Assembly (NCBI GenBank): GCA_913045135.1 | Contig: CAJWQD010000001.1 | Coordinates: 1 to 64,000 of the forward strand | Direction of reading: 5' to 3' | Length of the DNA stretch: 64,000 nt | From: an uncultured Flammeovirgaceae bacterium | Lineage (GTDB): Bacteria > Bacteroidota > Bacteroidia > Cytophagales > Cyclobacteriaceae | Part shown: positions 1 through 7,484 of the stretch, piece by piece | Layout of the letters: each line of letters begins with the position of its first letter | Numbering within the stretch: the stretch's first letter is position 1 | Made by a program: the position numbers and the translations under genes | Notes under the pieces: generated by a model | Seen by the model: the letters and a program-made list of their open reading frames with translations, nothing else | Database searches by the model: none | What the model was told of the DNA's origin: nothing

Positions 1-52
1 TATGACTGGTCTGAGAGCGGCCAAAGTATAACAGCCACAGGAGGATCAGTTA

Positions 53-913
53 CTAGAAGACCACTGTTCTCTGACCGTTGATCATCACACGTCTTTCTGC
101 GTGATATCGCACTGCACGGGCCAGCACGATACGTTCTACGTCGCGACCCGCCGCAGACAACTGGCCAGCGGTCATCCGGTGATCCACACGTTCGACGGCC
201 TGTTCAATGATAGGACCTTCATCCAACTGATCCGTCACATAGTGTGCGGTGGCACCGATCAACTTCACACCGCGATCGAACGCCTGGTGGTAAGGTTTCG
301 CGCCTTTGAAACTGGGCAGAAATGAATGATGGATATTGATGATCTGCCCCGGGAGCTCCGCACAGAACTCTGCCGTCAGAACTTGCATGTATCGCGCGAG
401 CACTACCATTTCGATGTTCCGACTCCGAATCTCTTCAATCAGGCGAGATTCCTGGGTGGACTTGGTGTCGGGCGTGACAGGTAGATGCAGAAAGTCGATG
501 TCCTCCGCGGCAGCGAGGGGGTATGCGTCACGGTGATTCGACACAATCAGTGAGATGTCGATCGGCAGCTCGCCGATACGCGTCCGGTAAAGCAGGTCTA
601 CCAAACAATGATCCATACGCGACACCATGATCAATGCCTTGGGTCTTCTACTCGCAGGCCATAGCTGCCACACCATCTGATGTTCTTCACCTACACGCAC
701 AAAAGACTCATACAGCCGTTCGATGGTGCTGCCTGGCTTATCTTCAAGCGAAAAGTGCACACGCATGAAGAAGGTCTGGCTGTCAGGATCACCAAACTGA
801 TCGCTATCGATGATGTTGCCATTCTCTGCGTACAACCAACCGGAGACGGTCTTCACCAAACCGAGCTTGTCGGGGCAGGATAGGTTGAGAATACAGTCCA
901 AAACGGCTCGCAC
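53..913 (-). CDS. purU: Formyltetrahydrofolate deformylase (PurU)
   Basis: Hydrolyses 10-formyltetrahydrofolate to formate and tetrahydrofolate, a cytosolic step that balances the one-carbon pool and feeds formate to purine synthesis. The 286 residues match the family's usual length. An ACT domain occupies roughly residues 5-85 (LSCPDKLGLV near the N-terminus), followed by a formyltransferase-fold domain at about 92-270. That domain holds the signature INIHHSFLP (192-200) with the catalytic Asn/His pair, and the downstream ATAHYVTDQLDEGPII segment (221-236) with the conserved Asp. The start at MRAVLDC puts the ACT domain right at the N-terminus, as in homologues. It is the last gene of a minus-strand run behind a dienelactone hydrolase. 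It lies in the GC-rich, proteobacterial-looking part of the window. Confidence 0.95.
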   Translation of the reverse strand: MRAVLDCILNLSCPDKLGLVKTVSGWLYAENGNIIDSDQFGDPDSQTFFMRVHFSLEDKPGSTIERLYESFVRVGEEHQMVWQLWPASRRPKALIMVSRMDHCLVDLLYRTRIGELPIDISLIVSNHRDAYPLAAAEDIDFLHLPVTPDTKSTQESRLIEEIRSRNIEMVVLARYMQVLTAEFCAELPGQIINIHHSFLPSFKGAKPYHQAFDRGVKLIGATAHYVTDQLDEGPIIEQAVERVDHRMTAGQLSAAGRDVERIVLARAVRYHAERRVMINGQRTVVF

Positions 914-945
914 AATGGATTAAGCGGGCCCTAACTTTACTGAAA

Positions 946-1107
946 TTACGTTGAGTCAACCAGAGACCATTTGTGCTGAATCCGCGCCTGCTCGCGATCT
1001 TTAGCTGCAATCTGCGCAGAAAGGTCTACTTCGAGACAAACGATCCGGAGATCAACGCCATCCCGCGTGTCAGCTATAAATTGTAGTGGCCGACAACACG
1101 CATGCAC
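946..1107 (-). CDS. Possible small protein downstream of the dienelactone hydrolase
   Basis: A 53-codon frame begins with GTG directly after the TGA of the dienelactone hydrolase gene (TGAGTG) and ends with TAA 32 bases before purU. The translation has a plausible composition (for example GVDLRIVCLEVDLSAQIAA) with no runs of rare residues, and the position fits a translationally coupled gene. I do not recognise a family, and the frame could be chance in GC-rich DNA. Only the open frame and its position support it. Confidence 0.25.
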   Translation of the reverse strand: MHACCRPLQFIADTRDGVDLRIVCLEVDLSAQIAAKDREQARIQHKWSLVDST

Positions 1108-1791
1108 TCACCCAATGTGCGTTGCGAAGAAAGCGAGTGTCCGCGCCTTAGCCTGTCTTGCCGCCGGCTCGCTGTAAGAAGCACGGTGGTTACAATTGAA
1201 TCCGTGGTCCGCGTCATAGGTATGGACAAACGCATCAGGGATGACTTCTTTGATCTTTTCAACATCGGCCATCGGAATATGGGCATCCTGCTCGCCGAAA
1301 TGAAGCATCAAAGGAATTCTAGGACGCTGTGCCAGCTGATTGGCGATGCCGCCACCGTAATAACCGACCGAACAACTCAGCGAATCGATGTTGCAGGCGG
1401 ACAGGTAAGCCATGAGACCACCGTAGCAGTATCCAACCGCACCCACGTTGCCGTAATGCGCCAGGACCTCGACAGAGGCCATCAGGTCACGAATGGTGGT
1501 CGGCATTTTCAGTTCGTTGAAAGCAAGACCTGCACCTTTCCCAAAATCGTCTCCCTCGTAACCCAGTTCGACATCGCGTTCTGCACGATCAAAAAGCGCC
1601 GGCGCCAGGGCCGCGTAGCCATCCGCGGCATAACCGTCGACTACCTCACGAATGTGGGCGTTCACACCGAAAATCTCCTGAATCACCAGCACGCCTCCTT
1701 TTGGCGTTCCTTCGGGCAGCGCCAGCCAGGCATCCAGCTCGAAACCATCACTTGAGACGACTGTTGTCTTGTCTCCCATCGCGATCTCCAT
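1108..1791 (-). CDS. Dienelactone hydrolase family protein
   Basis: An alpha/beta hydrolase of the dienelactone hydrolase (DLH) family; members cleave dienelactones in chlorocatechol degradation or other small esters. The 227 residues are the normal DLH length. The Cys-type nucleophile elbow GYCYGG carries Cys122. Asp169 lies in GEQDAHIP and His196 in DADHGF, completing the Cys-Asp-His triad. The conserved glutamate of IQEIFG (Glu39) is also present. No signal peptide is seen, so the protein is cytosolic. The start at 1791 is 33 bases from the divergent kinase remnant. The substrate cannot be told from sequence; no aromatic-degradation genes are nearby. Confidence 0.9.
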   Translation of the reverse strand: MEIAMGDKTTVVSSDGFELDAWLALPEGTPKGGVLVIQEIFGVNAHIREVVDGYAADGYAALAPALFDRAERDVELGYEGDDFGKGAGLAFNELKMPTTIRDLMASVEVLAHYGNVGAVGYCYGGLMAYLSACNIDSLSCSVGYYGGGIANQLAQRPRIPLMLHFGEQDAHIPMADVEKIKEVIPDAFVHTYDADHGFNCNHRASYSEPAARQAKARTLAFFATHIG

Positions 1792-1824
1792 TTCCTATGT
1801 CGCATTTGAGTAATTATCGTAGCG

Positions 1825-2352
1825 ATGACATTGCCAACATGCCACTTATCCAAGACGGGCTTTCAGCTCAGTGAACTGACAGAAGATCGTTGCAAGGGCT
1901 ATCTGAAACGACAAGGCATCGAGACCTATCACCGGATGCTAGCTTCGATGGTTAAAACAGTCCTGATTCCTCCAGACCTGCACGCAGGGGAAATACTGAC
2001 CAATAACAATGGCTGGACGCTGATCGATCCAAAGCCGTACACCGGCGATCCTACGCACGACGTCACGCAGCATCTGCTGAACTGCACCGAACACCTCATG
2101 GAAGGTCCGCTGGCGCTCATCGACCGGATGGCATCACTCACAGACCAGGATCCGGATCGCATCCGACTCTGGTTATTCGCTCGCTTTCCATGTGCGATTG
2201 CGCGTACCGACCAATATGGTGTTTATTGTCCAACAACTGGAAGCGGTTTCCCGTTAATCAGCATCAAAGATGCTGTCAACAATGCCAGCTTCATCGTCAC
2301 CAGGCCATGGCGGCACCTGGACAGCAATGATATCCAGGTCAACGCGACCTGA
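1825..2352 (+). pseudogene. Remnant of an aminoglycoside/hydroxyurea phosphotransferase-like kinase
   Basis: The middle of this 175-residue frame resembles the C-terminal lobe of the APH(6)/hydroxyurea kinase family: DLHAGEILTNNNGWTLIDPK followed by TGDPTHDVTQHLLNC. Family members are usually about 270-300 residues with an N-terminal ATP-binding lobe, which is absent here; an in-frame stop lies just upstream of the ATG. The phosphotransfer loop, normally HGDLHxxN, reads PPDLHAGE: the Asp is kept but the His-Gly and the metal-binding Asn are lost. The last 33 or so codons run antisense over the 3' end of the cupin gene and do not look like this family. I infer a 5'-truncated, inactive gene. 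A short divergent protein is the alternative. Confidence 0.6.
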
Positions 2353-2655
2353 ATTCCTGCATTGAAATGCGGTGCCTTGAGGAATCGCCAGGGACAGCCC
2401 TGGTCTCAATGCAACTTGCTGCACCGCGACAGCGCCGTTGTTGCTCATCCAGATTTCCCCCTCGCCTGTCGTCACGTACCAGATTTCATCAATGCTACGA
2501 TGCATCACAGCACGCGTCACCTGACCAGGGTGTATACGAAAGTGCGCCGTACTCGCATTTTCGGTCCGCGCCAGAAGCCTGACTTCTGCGCCATCCGGCG
2601 CCACTTCGTCAGGTTCTATCGGGAGCCGACGCACGCTGCGATCCACATCCACCAA
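2254..2655 (-). CDS. Small cupin-domain protein
   Basis: A single-domain cupin of 133 residues. Cupin motif 1 is around HRSIDEIWYVTTGEGEIW (about residues 52-69) and motif 2 around LRPGLSLAIPQGTAFQCRN. The usual metal-binding pattern is incomplete: one His and one Glu are visible in motif 1, but the late His of motif 2 is replaced (TAFQCRN). Metal binding may therefore be altered. The protein is predicted cytosolic with no signal sequence. Its 3' end overlaps the antisense kinase remnant by about 100 bases. Function is unknown beyond the fold. Confidence 0.8.
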   Translation of the reverse strand: MVDVDRSVRRLPIEPDEVAPDGAEVRLLARTENASTAHFRIHPGQVTRAVMHRSIDEIWYVTTGEGEIWMSNNGAVAVQQVALRPGLSLAIPQGTAFQCRNSGRVDLDIIAVQVPPWPGDDEAGIVDSIFDAD

Positions 2656-2736
2656 GAGTATCTCCGCGACCTCGAATTATCAGCCCATCATACTCTGCGA
2701 CTTGTCTCATGTCGGTGAAGGTCCTAGGCTGACTGC

Positions 2737-3903
2737 ATGCTGTATTCACTTGCGGTGCAAAACTATCGGTCTTTAAAGGAAATGATACTGCCTCTCGATC
2801 AGTGCAACCTTGTGACGGGTGCTAACGGAAGTGGCAAATCGAATCTGTACCGCGGACTCCGGTTGCTTGCGGAGACCGCCACAGGGACGTCCACTTCCTC
2901 AATTGCAGCAGAGGGCGGCATCGAGTCTTTGCTCTGGGCCGGACCGGGCGCATTCTCCAGAAAAGAACTTGCCGGTGACCATCCGGTTCAAGGAAAGGTA
3001 AAACAGGGCCCGGTGAGTCTTCGATTTGGTTTTGCCGCAGAACAGCTCAGCTATGCCATCGACTATGGTCTGCCGGAACCCGTGCCACGCACCATGTTCG
3101 GCAAGGATCCTTGCGTTAAGCGCGAGGTCATCTGGCACGGTCCTGTCTGGCACCCCAGCCGTACCATGGTGGAACGCCGAGGACCGATGGTTCGTGCTCG
3201 AGATGACAACGGAAAATGGCAGGTGATTGAGGAGCACATGCAACCCTACGACAGCATGCTCGCGCGCCTACCTGATCCTGTCAGAGCTCCGGAAGTTTAC
3301 GTCTTGCGAGAAGCGATCCAGTCCTGGCGGTTCTATGATCATTTCCGTTCGGACCAGGATGCGCCGGCCAGGCAATCAAATATCGGTACACGCACACCGG
3401 TGCTCAGCAATGACGGCCATGATCTTGCGTCGGCCTGGCGCACAATTGTGGAGGTGGGGGACCACGAAGGACTGGAAGCCGCGGTCTCCGACGCGTTCCC
3501 CGGCGCCCACGTGGATATTGTGCAGAAAGCGGGTCGCTTTGATCTCAGCTTTCAGCAGGATGGATTGCTTCGTCCCTTGTCACAGGCAGAATTGTCCGAT
3601 GGCACGCTGCGCTACCTATTGTGGATTGCAGCACTTCTGACGCCCAGACCACCGGCGCTGATGGTTCTGAACGAACCCGAAACGAGCCTACATCCGGAAC
3701 TTTTACCACCTTTAGGCCGGTTGATGAAGAAGTGTGCGGAGAGTACGCAGCTGTGGGTCATCTCTCATGCACTTGGACTGATCGAGGCACTCAGCGAGGA
3801 AAGCAATCACGTGCACCTAACGAAACGCCTGGGTGAGACCATGATCGAAGGCATGGGGACCCTTGATTTTGAGACGCCCGCATGGAAGTGGCCGGTCCGA
3901 TAA
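2737..3903 (+). CDS. AAA-family ATPase of the RecF/SMC-like (AAA_21) type
   Basis: A 388-residue ATPase with the split ABC-type fold typical of single-gene AAA_21 ATPases. The N-terminus LAVQNYRSLKEMILPL is the RecF/OLD-type first strand. Walker A is GANGSGKS (28-35). Far downstream come the signature-like LSDGTLRYLLW, Walker B VLNEPETSLHP (about 310-320) and the switch region VISHAL. There is no TOPRIM or nuclease domain, so this is not an OLD nuclease. Such ATPases often partner with effectors in defence systems, but no partner is visible. A stand-alone housekeeping or orphan role is equally possible. Confidence 0.85.
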   Translation: MLYSLAVQNYRSLKEMILPLDQCNLVTGANGSGKSNLYRGLRLLAETATGTSTSSIAAEGGIESLLWAGPGAFSRKELAGDHPVQGKVKQGPVSLRFGFAAEQLSYAIDYGLPEPVPRTMFGKDPCVKREVIWHGPVWHPSRTMVERRGPMVRARDDNGKWQVIEEHMQPYDSMLARLPDPVRAPEVYVLREAIQSWRFYDHFRSDQDAPARQSNIGTRTPVLSNDGHDLASAWRTIVEVGDHEGLEAAVSDAFPGAHVDIVQKAGRFDLSFQQDGLLRPLSQAELSDGTLRYLLWIAALLTPRPPALMVLNEPETSLHPELLPPLGRLMKKCAESTQLWVISHALGLIEALSEESNHVHLTKRLGETMIEGMGTLDFETPAWKWPVR

Positions 3904-3961
3904 ACCAAGACAAGCTCTTTACTCCACCTGAACTGTACCTACAATATCCCACCCCCCTTGA

Positions 3962-4636
3962 GTGAACGACGTTGTGTCTATCGTCACCTGCACCAACCTG
4001 CACGTCTCGTTTGGCGAAGACGTGATTCTCGACCATATCGATCTTGCCATCGAGAAGAACGAGCGGCTGTGTGTGACTGGTCGAAACGGGAGCGGAAAGA
4101 GCACGTTACTTAGATTGCTCGCGGGTGAGGCAGAGCCTGATGACGGTACCATCTGGTACCAAGAAGGTTTGAGAGTCAGTGCGCTACCCCAGACATTGCC
4201 CGAACGTTCGCAGAAAACGATCTTTGATGTCGTCGCTGAAGCTTTTGCAGAGACCGGATCCCTGTTACAGCAGTACCACCAATTAGCAACCAGCCCAGAC
4301 CCGGACATGAATCTCATGGATCGACTGCAACAACAAATTGAACGTGATGATGGCTGGAACATCGACCATCGCATCATGGCTACGATCGATCGTCTCGGTC
4401 TGATCCCAAGCGAGACGCTGATGCATCTCTCAGGGGGCTGGTTACGCCGGGTCGCTATCGCCCGCTCGCTGGCAGCAGATCCCGATCTCTGGCTTCTGGA
4501 CGAGCCCACGAACCACCTGGATATCCCGGCGATTCAGTGGCTCGAAGGTGTCATAAGCGATTTTCAGGGCACTGCCATGGTCATCAGCCACGACCGGCAC
4601 TTCCTCAATGCAGTCTGTACTAAGATTGCAGACATC
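3962..4636 (+). CDS. uup: ABC-F ATPase, Uup-like, 3' end missing at the contig seam
   Basis: This is the N-terminal ATPase domain of an ABC-F protein: Walker A GRNGSGKST (40-48), signature LSGGWLRRVAIARSL, Walker B LWLLDEPTNHLD and the H-loop ISHDRHFL. In full-length Uup/EttA-type proteins this domain is followed by a linker and a second ABC domain, about 600 residues in all. ABC-F proteins act on the ribosome; Uup has also been linked to branched DNA. Here the reading stops being ABC-F after about KIADID near base 4635. The frame continues by chance into pyruvate dehydrogenase beta. The start is GTG at 3962; a second GTG at 3974 is possible. The gene is truncated by the join, not by evolution, as far as I can see. 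Confidence 0.85.
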
Positions 4637-4650
4637 GATTATGAAACCAT
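4625..4650. other. Seam between two unrelated genomes (probable chimeric contig)
   Basis: Left of this point the DNA is GC-rich with proteobacterial genes; right of it the DNA is AT-rich with Bacteroidota genes. The change is abrupt, inside an open frame. Left-hand codons give ABC-F sequence (H-loop then KIADID). Right-hand codons give the pyruvate dehydrogenase beta C-terminus (DYETIIYSVKKTNR). Only a few bases around ATCGAT could be shared by both sources. Both genes are cut mid-domain. A recombination event would have to fuse two housekeeping genes in frame across phyla, so an assembly or amplification artefact is much more likely. Confidence 0.85.
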
Positions 4651-4891
4651 CATTTACTCAGTAAAGAAAACAAACCGTCTAGTTTTACTTGAAGAAACAT
4701 GGCCAGTTGCTTCCATTTCATCAGACATAAGTCATGTCGTTCAAAGAAATGCATTTGACTATTTAGACGCGCCCATTTATCGAGTCGTGAGTAAAGATTT
4801 ACCACTGCCATATGCACCATCTTTGATTGAGGAAATATTGCCAAATGTAAAAAAAACCATAGCAGCCATTAATGCAGTTATGTATAGATAA
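4637..4891 (+). CDS. pdhB: Pyruvate dehydrogenase E1 beta subunit, C-terminal fragment
   Basis: The last 84 or so residues match the end of the E1 beta subunit of the pyruvate dehydrogenase complex, which with E1 alpha decarboxylates pyruvate using thiamine diphosphate. Recognisable pieces are DYETIIYSVKKTNRLVLLEE, the AFDYLDAPIYRV strand and the closing LPYAPSLIEEILPN and AVMYR, all in family order. The full protein is about 325 residues, so roughly three-quarters is missing at the seam. It ends with TAA 18 bases before the convergent ffh stop. This is the first gene of the Bacteroidota part of the window. Confidence 0.85.
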   Translation, partial: DYETIIYSVKKTNRLVLLEETWPVASISSDISHVVQRNAFDYLDAPIYRVVSKDLPLPYAPSLIEEILPNVKKTIAAINAVMYR

Positions 4892-4909
4892 TTCCCGATA
4901 ATCACAAGT

Positions 4910-6229
4910 TCACTTCATAAAATTTGACAATAATTTGGCTCCACCCAATTTATTCATGTTTTTCATCATTTTACGCATTTGGTTAAATTGCTTAAGTAAC
5001 TGATTCACTTCTGTAACAGTCGTACCACTGCCTTTCGCTATTCTAATTTTTCTACTCCCATTCAAAAGTTCCGGATTGGACCGCTCTTTAGGAGTCATTG
5101 ATTTAATAATAGCTTCTACAGGTTTTAAGCTATTGTTATCAATGTCAACATCCTTTATTGCCTTACCTATACCCGGTATCATTCCAACAATATCCTTGAA
5201 ACTCCCCATCTTTTTGATATGCTCCATTTGAATCAAAAAATCATCAAAACCAAACTGGTTCTTTTTGATTTTTTTATTGATTCTCTGAGTCTCTTTTTCA
5301 TCAAAATTTTGCTGAGCTCTTTCTACTAGAGTCAATACATCTCCCATTCCCAAAATTCGCTTGGCCATACGATCAGGATAAAAAAGATCCATAGCATCCA
5401 TATTTTCACCCGTAGAAATGAATTTAATTGGTTTTTCCACTTGCCGTCTCACTGATAATGCAGCTCCCCCACGTGTATCCCCATCAAGCTTAGTAAGCAC
5501 CACGCCATCAAAATCAAGTCGATTATTAAACGCTTGAGCCGTATGAACCGCATCCTGACCCGTCATAGCATCAACTACAAATAAAGTTTCAGCTGGTTTC
5601 AATTCTTTTTTAAGACCTGAAATTTCAGCCATCATTTGTTCATCAACAGCCAAGCGACCTGCAGTATCAATGATCACCGATTTTTTACCATGGGCTTTAG
5701 AATATTTTATTGCATTATTAGCAATAGAAATAACATTTTTGTTTTCTCTTTCAGAAAAGACCTCAACGTCTATTTGGTCACCAAGTACTTTAAGTTGATC
5801 TATTGCCGCTGGTCGATAAACATCACATGCAACCAATAAGACTGAGTGACCTTTCTTATTAATATATTGAGCCAGTTTTCCGGAAAATGTAGTTTTGCCC
5901 GAACCTTGCAGTCCTGAGATAAGTATAATATTGGGATTACCACCTAAATTGATGGGAACGCTCTCTTTACCCATCAATACAGTAAGCTCATCAGCTACTA
6001 TTTTTGTTAATAATTGACCAGGAGAAACAGAAATCAAAACATCCTGCCCCATTGCCTTTAATCTGATTGAATCTGTGACGTCTTTGGCTACTTTATAATT
6101 AACGTCTGCATCTATCAGTGCTCGTCGGATATCTTTAACTGTGGCAGCGACGTTTAATTCGGTAATCCTACCTTGGCCTTTTACATTCTTAAATGCACGA
6201 TCAAGTTTGACACTTAAATTATCAAACAT
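4910..6229 (-). CDS. ffh: Signal recognition particle protein Ffh (SRP54)
   Basis: The GTPase of the signal recognition particle, which binds 4.5S RNA and signal sequences of nascent membrane proteins and docks with FtsY. N, G and M domains are all present: the N-domain helix bundle begins MFDNLSVKLDRAF; the G domain carries GLQGSGKTT, DTAGRL and TKLDGDTRGG; the Met-rich M domain ends GTTVTEVNQLLKQFNQMRKM with the RNA-binding IAKGSGTT region. The length is normal for the family. I chose the second ATG (6229) because homologues start at MFDNL; a start six bases upstream is possible. It converges on the pdhB fragment. Confidence 0.96.
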   Translation of the reverse strand: MFDNLSVKLDRAFKNVKGQGRITELNVAATVKDIRRALIDADVNYKVAKDVTDSIRLKAMGQDVLISVSPGQLLTKIVADELTVLMGKESVPINLGGNPNIILISGLQGSGKTTFSGKLAQYINKKGHSVLLVACDVYRPAAIDQLKVLGDQIDVEVFSERENKNVISIANNAIKYSKAHGKKSVIIDTAGRLAVDEQMMAEISGLKKELKPAETLFVVDAMTGQDAVHTAQAFNNRLDFDGVVLTKLDGDTRGGAALSVRRQVEKPIKFISTGENMDAMDLFYPDRMAKRILGMGDVLTLVERAQQNFDEKETQRINKKIKKNQFGFDDFLIQMEHIKKMGSFKDIVGMIPGIGKAIKDVDIDNNSLKPVEAIIKSMTPKERSNPELLNGSRKIRIAKGSGTTVTEVNQLLKQFNQMRKMMKNMNKLGGAKLLSNFMK

Positions 6230-6360
6230 ATACAATAATTTGTCTTATTTAAAAATGTAAAATTAACAATTTGGAAGATATTAAAATCAATTTATATAAC
6301 TTTTTGATACATTAAACATGCCTTGAAGAATATGTAGTATTATTTACTGAAAACAAAAAG

Positions 6361-6831
6361 TTAAGACTTCAAAATAGGGCTCAAATCCGCTGGGGAATAT
6401 TTAATAGATTTTAACGTCTTGTTATCCCCCCTTCTAAAGACCAGATACTTACCTGACACTTCTCTATAATAACAATCGGTATTTTTCTTTTCCTTATAGT
6501 GCGCAACTGTAACCTGTGCCTCTTTTTCACTTTCACAGGCTTTACTCATATTAGACCGTTGTACTTCATCGAAAAGTGCTGGAAATTTTTCCCCTAATCC
6601 AAACTCAAGAATAGCACCCGAGAGCACATATTGGATATCACATAGTGCATCTGCAATCTCTACAATATTATTTTCTTCAATGGCCTCTTTAAGCTCTTGT
6701 AATTCCTCACCAATTAAAGATAACCTAAGATCGCATCGCTGCTTTGAGGGAATTTGAGGTTCATTTAAAATTGGATGCTGAAAAGTCTTATGAAATCTGG
6801 CTACCTGGTTGAGTGAGTCAATTTTATCCAT
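6361..6831 (-). CDS. MazG-like nucleoside triphosphate pyrophosphohydrolase
   Basis: A 156-residue protein of the all-alpha NTP pyrophosphohydrolase (MazG/PRA-PH-like) superfamily. The metal-binding pattern is visible: EELQELKEAI in one helix, then EIADALCDIQYVL in the next, matching ExxE...ExxD. Members cleave NTPs or related phosphoanhydrides to the monophosphate and pyrophosphate, often as house-cleaning enzymes. The C-terminal 50 residues (from about ACESEKEAQ) form an extra segment found in the stand-alone Bacteroidota members. The start ATG directly follows the TAA of the small metS-like gene (TAAATG), so the two are probably cotranscribed. The substrate is not predictable. Confidence 0.8.
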   Translation of the reverse strand: MDKIDSLNQVARFHKTFQHPILNEPQIPSKQRCDLRLSLIGEELQELKEAIEENNIVEIADALCDIQYVLSGAILEFGLGEKFPALFDEVQRSNMSKACESEKEAQVTVAHYKEKKNTDCYYREVSGKYLVFRRGDNKTLKSIKYSPADLSPILKS

Positions 6832-6951
6832 TTATAAATTATTATTTGATTTTTCATATTCATTTTTAATCACCAAATATAAGAAAAAGACAAATCCTCC
6901 CAATATAAATGTTAGAATCAAAATCATACTGATCAATGCTTGACTACTCAT
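6832..6951 (-). CDS. metS: Small single-span membrane protein, MetS-type NSS transporter subunit
   Basis: A 39-codon frame too short for usual gene calls. It begins MSSQALISMILILTFILGG, continues with a hydrophobic span to VFFLYLVI, and ends in a charged tail (KNEYEKSNNNL). This is the layout of MetS, the small subunit described for the NSS methionine/alanine importer MetPS, and the same strand carries an NSS transporter about 530 bases upstream. The TAA abuts the ATG of the pyrophosphohydrolase. The assignment rests on size, one transmembrane helix, charge pattern and neighbourhood. A generic small membrane protein cannot be excluded. Confidence 0.7.
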   Translation of the reverse strand: MSSQALISMILILTFILGGFVFFLYLVIKNEYEKSNNNL

Positions 6952-7484
6952 TTACTTCACAAATTCATGATAAATAATATACCAAGAAAGTTAATTATAA
7001 TGTTTTAACAAAAACATTATACCTTTTTATAAAAATTTCATTTTCTAACTGTTGATGCGTCTCTTAATAAAATTAATAAATTATAAGTAGTTATGAGTTC
7101 AGTTGGGAGTACCAACAAAAAAGTCCTCTGGTATCTGGTGGATTCCACTTTGACAGGTAATGGATACTATCATCTTTATTTATCTATTAATTATTAAAGT
7201 AATATTATATTAATGTAATAAGTTTTCGGTGCGAGTCCAATCACCACTATAAATTTGAAATTTCTTAAAAGATAAAGAATCGATTAATCTCACTTTTAAG
7301 AGCTATTTAGATCAGAAGGAGTCTAGAGAAAAGAGGGAGAATAATGACATATTAAAGTACTAGAAGTGAGAAGAAAATAAAGAGTTTTTGTATAACAATT
7401 TAGTACAAAAAACGATCTAGCAATCTTCCACCGATTCTTTAAAAATAAAAAAATTGAGCCATTATTGCCATTTCAGCTATTATT
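6952..7484. other. 533-bp non-coding gap between NSS transporter and its small subunit
   Basis: AT-rich, with stops in all frames on both strands. Around 7096-7160 and 7226-7255 there are short stretches that recall tRNA D- and T-arms (AGTTCAGTTGG; GTGCGAGTCC followed by AATCACCAC), but I could not fold a cloverleaf. Nothing else was recognised. The gap is odd because transporter and MetS subunits are usually adjacent. Confidence 0.5.

Noticed and set aside
3962-4891. A single 309-residue ABC-F/pyruvate dehydrogenase fusion protein
   Set aside because: The two halves come from DNA of clearly different composition and phylum, and each is cut inside its fold; the open frame across the seam is coincidence.
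7075-7260. tRNA or tRNA relic in the gap beside the NSS transporter
   Set aside because: D-arm-like and T-arm-like strings are present, but the T-stem has mismatches, no acceptor stem closes and no anticodon arm is found between them.
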